13,552 bases of DNA from assembly GCA_030695285.1 (NCBI GenBank), contig JAUYTF010000235.1, positions 1 through 13,552 on the forward strand, written 5' to 3'. Numbering within the stretch: position 1 is the stretch's first letter; each line of letters begins with the position of its first letter. The DNA comes from Eubacteriales bacterium (lineage in GTDB: Bacteria > Bacillota > Clostridia > Christensenellales > CAG-138). Position numbers and translations under genes: made by a program. Of this stretch, positions 7,144-13,552 are shown in pieces. The notes below the pieces were generated by a model that made no database searches, was not told the origin of the DNA, and saw nothing but the letters and a program-made list of their open reading frames with translations.

Positions 7144-7195
7144 CACTTTTTACGATTCGATCATTAGCCGCAAAATAGGCCGAACCGAAAGAGTA
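7126..7195 (+). repeat. Short direct repeat of the tig 3' end
   Basis: The last 17 bases of the tig reading frame region (7126-7142, GCCGAACCGAAGGAGTA) recur 53 bases downstream (7179-7195) with a single mismatch. The second copy is non-coding and lies in the 110-base tig-clpP gap. It looks like a local duplication of the tig end, but I see no function. Confidence 0.6.
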
Positions 7196-7253
7196 TCCCT
7201 TCTCTGTTTGCTGAATAAAGACACCCATTTCCCCGCTAAAGGAGGGACCCCGC

Positions 7254-7838
7254 ATGAACCTCATCCCAATGGTCATCGAGCAGACCAGCCACGGCGAACG
7301 CAGCTATGACATCTACAGCCGCCTGCTCAAAGACCGCATCATCTTCATCGGCGGCTCGATCGACGACGAAATCGCCAACAGCGTCGTCGCACAGCTGCTC
7401 TTTCTAGAGGGCGACGACCCCGATAAAGACATCAACCTCTACATCAATTCGCCCGGCGTCTCCGTAAGTGCGGGCCTTGCCATCTACGATACTATGCCGT
7501 ACATCAAGTGCGAAGTATCCACCATCTGCGTAGGCCTCGCCGCCTCCATGGGCGCATTCCTGCTCGCGGCGGGCGCAAAAGGCAAGCGCAAAGCGCTGCC
7601 CAACGCCGAGATCATGATCCACCAGGTCAGCGGCGGCGCGCGTGGGCAGGCGACGGATATCAACATCCAAGCCGAGCAGATTCTCAAGCTCAAGAAGCGG
7701 CTCAACGAGATCCTCTCGGAGCGCACCGGCCAAAGCGTCGAGCGCGTCACGCGGGATACGGAGCGGGACAATTACATGAGCGCTGATGAGGCGCGTGCCT
7801 ACGGATTGATCGATGAGGTCTTTCCGCCGCGCAGATAA
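7254..7838 (+). CDS. clpP: ATP-dependent Clp protease proteolytic subunit
   Basis: ClpP forms the double-heptameric serine peptidase chamber fed by ClpX or ClpC/ClpA. The 194 residues are full length. The catalytic triad is visible: Ser98 in [14 protein letters not shown], His123 in MIHQ and Asp172 in DTERDNYMS. The N-terminus IPMVIEQT aligns directly with mature ClpP, so little or no propeptide is present. The ATG at 7254 follows AAAGGAGGG. Two positions differ from what I know of the family. The near-invariant PGG of the NSPGG loop reads PGV (Val69), at the residue whose backbone amide helps form the oxyanion hole. HQP after the catalytic histidine reads HQV (Val125). The rest of the core is canonical, so an active enzyme remains likely. 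It lies 18 bases upstream of clpX. Confidence 0.96.
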   Translation: MNLIPMVIEQTSHGERSYDIYSRLLKDRIIFIGGSIDDEIANSVVAQLLFLEGDDPDKDINLYINSPGVSVSAGLAIYDTMPYIKCEVSTICVGLAASMGAFLLAAGAKGKRKALPNAEIMIHQVSGGARGQATDINIQAEQILKLKKRLNEILSERTGQSVERVTRDTERDNYMSADEARAYGLIDEVFPPRR

Positions 7839-7856
7839 CCCGGAAAGGGGTAGAAT

Positions 7857-9128
<1,272 letters not shown>

Positions 9129-9143
9129 CGAGAGCAACTCAAT

Positions 9144-9174
9144 AGAGCGGAACCTGACGGTTCCGCTCTATTTA
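9144..9174 (+). terminator. Terminator hairpin after clpX
   Basis: A perfect 12-pair stem (TAGAGCGGAACC / GGTTCCGCTCTA, loop TGAC) lies 15 bases past the clpX stop and is followed by TTTATG. The T-run is short, but the stem is strong, and it probably ends the tig-clpP-clpX transcript. Confidence 0.75.
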
Positions 9175-9202
9175 TGCGTGGTTTCATACGTTTTAATGAA
9201 GT

Positions 9203-9300
9203 CATTGCCTGTAGCAATGCATATACAAGCAAAATTACCACGAATGGTAAATACGGAATTTCGTCAAATCCTATGGTTTCTATTTTACCCCGCAGGGTAA
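9203..9300. other. Cluster of three small hairpins in the clpX / fusion-gene gap
   Basis: Three short perfect stems lie within 98 bases: CATTGC/GCAATG (9203-9219), TTACCA/TGGTAA with loop CGAA (9235-9250) and TTACCC/GGGTAA with loop CGCA (9285-9300). The last two share the TTACC...GGTAA arms. None is followed by a convincing T-tract on either strand. They may help end the minus-strand fusion gene or may be chance. Confidence 0.35.
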
Positions 9301-9325
9301 CCTCCCCCGCAGGCGGCAAAATCCT

Positions 9326-12268
9326 TTACAGCTTTCCTTGCACCGTGACGGTGGTAAACGTGCGCAGCGTGTGCTGCATGCGCTCCTGCTTGAGTAGCGG
9401 CAAGACGTTTCGGACGATATCCATGCGCGTGATCCCCGTGAGCTCCATGAGCATCTCGGAAGCTTCGCGCATGCTTGGTTTTTCGTCGAATACGACTTTT
9501 AGCGTATCCTCCCCTGTGAGCATGATCTGGATCAATCGCGTAAACGGCGTCTCGATGAAATGAGACACGATGTTCAGCGAGAGTTCTCCCGTCTCCGAAA
9601 CCTCCGTCTGCACGGCAAATCTTGCCTCAAACACGTCCCCCTGCTGCGAAATCGTAGCCGCGGTATAGCCGCTCTCGGAAAGGGCGAAGCGGTGGGTATA
9701 TTCTCCCTCCACCATCTCAACGGAAAGCTGCCCGTCCTCCGCGCGGGAAAAGACGATCTGCCTCAATCCCGTAGCGAAGTTGTTGTGCACGCTTTGCAGG
9801 ATAAACGGCATCAGCCCACCGATGTTCGCGTCAAACGAGTAGACGCGCCCGTTGAGCTTCGCGGTCAGCTCCTCCAGAGGAACGCTCTTTCGCTCGCCGA
9901 AATAGAACGGCGGCCGATTTCTCGCGCTCAGCGTTGAGAGTGTGGTCTTGAGTGCCTCCGCCCCGCGCGGGTCACGCGGCAGGGGTTTGTCGCCGACACC
10001 GTCAAACGCGGTGGTGACATAGTCCAGCACGCCGCCCTGCGCAAAGAGGCGCGAGGTACCGGAGAACAGAACCACGATGGCGTTGAGATCCGGAAGTGCG
10101 AGCATGTACTGCCCGAATGCGCCGTTGAAGAGAAAAGCGCCTTTTCGCGCGGTCATCCAGATCTGGTGGCCGTAACCATAAATGATCTCCCCGTGCGGGG
10201 TGTCGATCTGTGGACGCGTCGCCTCCTCGATCCACTTCTCGCTGATGAGCCTCTTTTCGCCCCAAAATGTACGCCAGACACCCTTATTGAGATAGAGTTG
10301 GCCGATTTTTGCGACGCTCTCGGGTGTGAGCGAAAGCCCCCAGCCGCCCTTTTCGGTGCCGTTGGGGCAGGTTTCCCAATAGTAGGATTCGATGCCAAGC
10401 GGTTGATACAGGCGGGGCTTGAGATAGTCCGTCAGCGTCTCGCCCGTCTTTCTGCGCACGATGGCGGCGAGCATATAGGTGTTCATGGAGTTGTAGTCAA
10501 ACGCGCTGCCAGGCTCAAACTTCACTGGCGCGTGCAGAAAGTCCCGCTCCCAGTCGGTGCCCATCGCAGAGCCGGCTTCGTTAAAATAGGTGCCCGTGCT
10601 CATGTTCAGCAGCATGCTAACAGTCATCTTCCGCGCCGGATGCGTCTCGCTCTCCGGTGCTTTGTCAACGAAGATATCGCAGAGCCGCTCGTCGAGATCC
10701 AGCAGCCCTTTGTCCGTCAGCATGCCGACGGCAGTTGCGGTGATGCTCTTGCTCAGCGAATACAGCTGGTGCGGCAAGCGGCTGTCATACGGCGCCCAGC
10801 TCGCCTCGGCAATCACTTTTCCGTTGCGTAAAATCATGACCTCGTGCGCCATCACCGCCGCGTCCGCATGGATGGTGTCCATCAACGCGTTGATCGCGAC
10901 GGAGGAGATGCCCTCCCGCTCCGGCGTGCTACGCAAAAGCGGCTTTGTCTCTGCTTGCGGCAGAAATGCGGGTTTCTGCGGGCTGTGCGAATACGGATAA
11001 AGATGCTGGGTATCCTGCGTGAGAAACTTCCAGATCATATCCATCGCGCGCTTTTGCAGCGTTAAGTCTACTTTATCCAGCTCCTTGCGGAAAAGCCCGC
11101 GCTTTCTGCGCAGCTGCGCACGCTCCATACCCGCGAGCATTTCATACCGCGCGTTGACGCGTGCAATCACCGTATCCCAGGAAACGGGCGCCATCGCGCG
11201 GGCCTGCTTTCGCATCTTCTCCTGCGCTGCCGGGTCGCTAAGATACGCAGCGATTGCGTCTGCCATACTCTCCGTCGTGTCGCCGCAGGTGAGTCCGTTC
11301 ACGCCGTCAGTGATCAGCTCGCCCGCTATGCTGCCCGCGATGACAAGCGACGGCGTGCCTTGCACCGCAGCCTCGCGCACGACAAGCCCCGCGCTGATGC
11401 GCTGCATGGGAAATAGACATAGCGTGCTCTCGGCATACAGGCCGCTCAGCAGCGCTTCATCCGCAATCTGCCCCAGAAAGCGCACCGTACCGAGAAGCCC
11501 CAGCTCCCGCGCAAGACTGCGCGCGTGCTTCTCCTCCGACCCGCTGCCCGCGATGAGCAGCTGAAATTCCATATCCCTTTGGCGCAGCAGCGCCGCAGCC
11601 TCAAAAACGCGCGTTAAATTCTTCTGCTGGTCGAGACTGCCCGCAAACAGCAGCGCGGGCGATTGGGAGAGGTGAAACGCCTCCCGCGCGCGGTTTCTCG
11701 TCTCCGCGTCCGCCTCGTCGAGTTCGGTGCCGTTGTCAAACACCTCGATGTTCCCTTCAAACCCGCGTTCGTAAAGAAACGACCGCACCTCCTCGCTGAC
11801 GACCCAGATCTCGTCGCAGCGGCTGAAAAAATCGAATGCGAAAAACTTGGAGAGCTGCTTCTGCCGCTCATCCTTTTGCCCCGTGAGATACTCACGGATA
11901 TATTTGGTATGGAAGGTGCCAACCAGTGGCACATGGTGTTTGTCCGCAAGGCGCACCGCTTCCATGCCCGCCGAGCCGGGGCTGTGTGTATGCACGACGT
12001 CAAACGTGTGCGCGTTGACGCGCGCGAGATAATGCATGTCCAGCGTCGCGCCCGTCGCGCGGTGCTGCGACCCGCCGGGCATGTTCAGCGAGATAAAGTC
12101 CAGTATTTCATACGCCATTTTTCCGCGGTAGCCCTGCGTGACGAGCGGGGTGATCACGTAAACCTCCTGCCCGAGCGCGCTCAATTCGCGCGCGTAGGCA
12201 TGCGCCAAGCGGCTTACACCGTCAACAATGGGATAGAACTGATCCGAACACTGCGCAATCTTCAGCAT
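9326..12268 (-). CDS. Fusion protein: GT4 glycosyltransferase plus beta-lactamase-like serine hydrolase
   Basis: Residues are numbered from the ATG at 12277, three codons before the preferred start. Residues 1-380 form a GT4 (GT-B fold) glycosyltransferase: YPIVDGVSR near the N-terminus, HTHSPGSAG (96-104), GTFHTKYIREY (120-130), FAGSLDQQKN (211-220) and LVVREAAVQGTPS (298-310). The first acidic residue of the usual E-x7-E pair is absent. A charged linker (about 380-455) leads to a COG1680-type serine hydrolase (about 455-770) with SLSK (Ser507, Lys510) as SxxK, YNS (595-597) as the second motif and GAFGQ (719-723) as the third. A C-terminal domain of about 200 residues follows. There is no signal peptide or membrane segment, so the hydrolase should be cytoplasmic. 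ATG 12268 is preferred: GGAGG lies ten bases upstream, but only one base before the ATG at 12277. Substrates are unknown. Confidence 0.9.
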   Translation of the reverse strand: MLKIAQCSDQFYPIVDGVSRLAHAYARELSALGQEVYVITPLVTQGYRGKMAYEILDFISLNMPGGSQHRATGATLDMHYLARVNAHTFDVVHTHSPGSAGMEAVRLADKHHVPLVGTFHTKYIREYLTGQKDERQKQLSKFFAFDFFSRCDEIWVVSEEVRSFLYERGFEGNIEVFDNGTELDEADAETRNRAREAFHLSQSPALLFAGSLDQQKNLTRVFEAAALLRQRDMEFQLLIAGSGSEEKHARSLARELGLLGTVRFLGQIADEALLSGLYAESTLCLFPMQRISAGLVVREAAVQGTPSLVIAGSIAGELITDGVNGLTCGDTTESMADAIAAYLSDPAAQEKMRKQARAMAPVSWDTVIARVNARYEMLAGMERAQLRRKRGLFRKELDKVDLTLQKRAMDMIWKFLTQDTQHLYPYSHSPQKPAFLPQAETKPLLRSTPEREGISSVAINALMDTIHADAAVMAHEVMILRNGKVIAEASWAPYDSRLPHQLYSLSKSITATAVGMLTDKGLLDLDERLCDIFVDKAPESETHPARKMTVSMLLNMSTGTYFNEAGSAMGTDWERDFLHAPVKFEPGSAFDYNSMNTYMLAAIVRRKTGETLTDYLKPRLYQPLGIESYYWETCPNGTEKGGWGLSLTPESVAKIGQLYLNKGVWRTFWGEKRLISEKWIEEATRPQIDTPHGEIIYGYGHQIWMTARKGAFLFNGAFGQYMLALPDLNAIVVLFSGTSRLFAQGGVLDYVTTAFDGVGDKPLPRDPRGAEALKTTLSTLSARNRPPFYFGERKSVPLEELTAKLNGRVYSFDANIGGLMPFILQSVHNNFATGLRQIVFSRAEDGQLSVEMVEGEYTHRFALSESGYTAATISQQGDVFEARFAVQTEVSETGELSLNIVSHFIETPFTRLIQIMLTGEDTLKVVFDEKPSMREASEMLMELTGITRMDIVRNVLPLLKQERMQHTLRTFTTVTVQGKL

Positions 12269-12345
12269 GAAATTCATTCCTCCGCCTTCATTCTAGCATA
12301 TCGTTTGTACGTTCGCCACATGCGCAATTTTGCCACGCACAATTC

Positions 12346-12374
12346 TTTACGCGACAAATGTCTTACGATATAAT
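12346..12374 (+). promoter_or_regulatory. Promoter of the two-helix membrane protein gene
   Basis: A perfect -10 TATAAT (12369-12374) lies 17 bases after TTTACG (12346-12351), a partial -35. The expected start, near 12381, leaves a leader of about 28 bases with the ribosome binding site GGGGGGA (12394-12400). Confidence 0.6.
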
Positions 12375-12408
12375 GAAGCATTGATCAATTTACGGGGGGA
12401 ATATTGAA

Positions 12409-13437
12409 ATGGAAGCTCCATCCGAACGGCAGCAGACGCTATCGGAATTCTTCGCGCCGGGTAAAGCGCGCCGTGTTTGGCAAATCATCCTCGCGGTGCT
12501 CACCAGCCTGATGGTTATCGGCGCGGCATACGAGTTCACTAAACCGAAGCCGGAACCGGCGCGCATGACGCACGCATCCAGCGACGACACTTACTCATAT
12601 GTCGATGTAGTGCTCCTTTCCGATTGGGTTTATCAGGTTTCCGGAGACGAGAACTACACCTTCTACGAGACGATGGATCCCGACGGCAACTGGCTCCTCG
12701 TTTCATTGAACGAGAAGACCTTTCAACCGCTCCGGTCCCATGTGGACGCCTATAACGCATACTTCACGGATGACTACATGAACTATTCCTATCCTGAGCC
12801 CACGCGGCTCAGCGGTATGCCCTCCTACATCAGCTATGACGACATCTCAGAGTTATGCGAATACTATGGTGTGACGTTTACGGAGTTTGACGAAATCTTC
12901 GGCGGATACTACCTCAACGAGGGGGCGAGCAATGCGGACGTAAACGCCGTGCTTTACCTCATCGGCACCGTCATCTTCGGCCTGTTTCTCCTCGCAATTG
13001 TGCTGCAGACCTCAGCCGTGCAGCGCAATTACAGAAAAAGCGAACAGCGCCTCTATGAGCTCGGCAAACTGGACGAAGCGGAAACGGAGTTTTCCGCGCC
13101 GGAGAGCGTCTTTATTCCGAAACCCCGGCTCATACTCTCGAAACAGTTTGTCTACTGCGGCTCCAGTGGCTGGGTGCTGCAGTATACGGACATCGGCTGG
13201 ACCTATCTGCGCACGCAGCACAGCTATGGCGTAGCCGTCGGTAAGCAGATCATAGCGGGGCTCGCCGATGGCAAGACGGTCGTGCTGGCGGCGCAGTCTG
13301 TCAACGACGCCGTGCTCACAGACACAGCGCAAGCCATCTACACGGCAAACCCGAACTGCCTGATCGGCTATTCGTTTGACAACATCAAGCTTTATCACCA
13401 GCGGGTGAAGGAATACAAGCAAAACCACCCGAAATAG
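12409..13437 (+). CDS. Unrecognised membrane protein with two transmembrane helices
   Basis: I do not recognise this 342-residue protein. The N-terminal 20 residues are cytoplasmic by the positive-inside rule (KARR before the helix). A first hydrophobic helix spans about 23-41. The loop of about 140 residues (42-178) is acidic and rich in Tyr, Asp and Asn, and is probably outside the cell. A second helix spans about 180-199 and is followed by a basic stop (QRNYRKSEQR). The C-terminal domain of about 140 residues (about 200-342) should be cytoplasmic and has a conserved-looking core (FVYCGSSGWVLQYTDIGWTYL, then ANPNCLIGYS). The start has GGGGGGA eight bases upstream, and a textbook terminator lies 18 bases past the stop. 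It is divergent from the glycosyltransferase-hydrolase gene, and nothing indicates a shared role. Confidence 0.88.
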   Translation: MEAPSERQQTLSEFFAPGKARRVWQIILAVLTSLMVIGAAYEFTKPKPEPARMTHASSDDTYSYVDVVLLSDWVYQVSGDENYTFYETMDPDGNWLLVSLNEKTFQPLRSHVDAYNAYFTDDYMNYSYPEPTRLSGMPSYISYDDISELCEYYGVTFTEFDEIFGGYYLNEGASNADVNAVLYLIGTVIFGLFLLAIVLQTSAVQRNYRKSEQRLYELGKLDEAETEFSAPESVFIPKPRLILSKQFVYCGSSGWVLQYTDIGWTYLRTQHSYGVAVGKQIIAGLADGKTVVLAAQSVNDAVLTDTAQAIYTANPNCLIGYSFDNIKLYHQRVKEYKQNHPK

Positions 13438-13455
13438 AAATGGGATGCCTGCCAG

Positions 13456-13483
13456 GAGACGGCCTCGCGCCGTCTCTTTTTTT
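13456..13483 (+). terminator. Intrinsic terminator after the two-helix membrane protein
   Basis: A perfect eight-pair stem GAGACGGC / GCCGTCTC with loop CTCGC is followed immediately by seven T residues. It lies 18 bases after the stop codon at 13437. Confidence 0.93.
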
Positions 13484-13552
13484 GTCAAATTTCTATTCGA
13501 GTTCACGTTGTGTTAACACCAGTTCCATTAACTCGTGTTGATTTGTAGGCAG
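13484..13552. other. Window-end intergenic sequence, nothing recognised
   Basis: These 69 bases follow the terminator. They contain a GTTAAC palindrome and AT-rich sequence but no start site, hairpin or promoter that I can support. They may be the upstream region of a gene outside the window. Confidence 0.4.

Noticed and set aside
6301..7146. A 281-codon open frame antisense to tig
   Set aside because: It lies wholly opposite the well-supported tig coding sequence, has no recognisable domain, and long antisense frames are expected at this GC content and codon use.
12284..12320. TAGAAT just before the fusion gene as its -10
   Set aside because: The hexamer 17 bases upstream (TGGCGA) is a weak -35, and the start would fall almost on the ribosome binding site; the promoter cannot be settled from sequence.
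11663..12373. A 236-codon plus-strand frame opposite the glycosyltransferase domain
   Set aside because: It is antisense to strong GT4 motifs and has no supported start; it is an artefact of composition.

Overview
The window looks like a chromosomal segment of a fairly GC-rich member of the Clostridia (Bacillota). This is an inference. The supports are a split glycine decarboxylase (gcvPA plus gcvPB) behind a gcvT-type glycine riboswitch, the gene order tig-clpP-clpX, strong AGGAGG-type ribosome binding sites and sigma-A-like promoters. No rRNA, tRNA, CRISPR array or insertion sequence was seen.

Positions 1-2948 (minus strand) hold a glycine cleavage operon. Its order is promoter, tandem glycine riboswitch with an intrinsic terminator, a block of four tandem repeats of about 51 bp, gcvH, gcvPA, and gcvPB cut by the window edge. 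The aminomethyltransferase gene gcvT, which usually leads this operon, is absent; the repeat block lies between riboswitch and gcvH. Positions 3056-3679 (minus) carry an AT-rich orphan gene for a four-helix membrane protein that looks recently acquired. Positions 3760-5349 (minus) carry a GltS-type sodium/glutamate symporter with its own promoter and terminator.

Positions 5712-9171 (plus) form the protein quality-control cluster: trigger factor (tig), ClpP peptidase and ClpX unfoldase, with a strong extended -10 promoter ahead of tig and a hairpin after clpX. Trigger factor folds nascent chains, while ClpX unfolds and feeds substrates into ClpP. This ClpP has two unusual residues next to its active site.

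Positions 9326-12268 (minus) encode a roughly 980-residue protein that joins a GT4 glycosyltransferase to a beta-lactamase-like serine hydrolase plus a C-terminal domain. I regard this architecture as the most novel item here. Divergently transcribed from it, 12409-13437 (plus) encodes an unrecognised two-helix membrane protein that ends in a clean terminator.

The most interesting points are the glycosyltransferase-hydrolase fusion, the repeat array in the gcv leader with a hairpin conserved in each unit, and the ClpP active-site substitutions.
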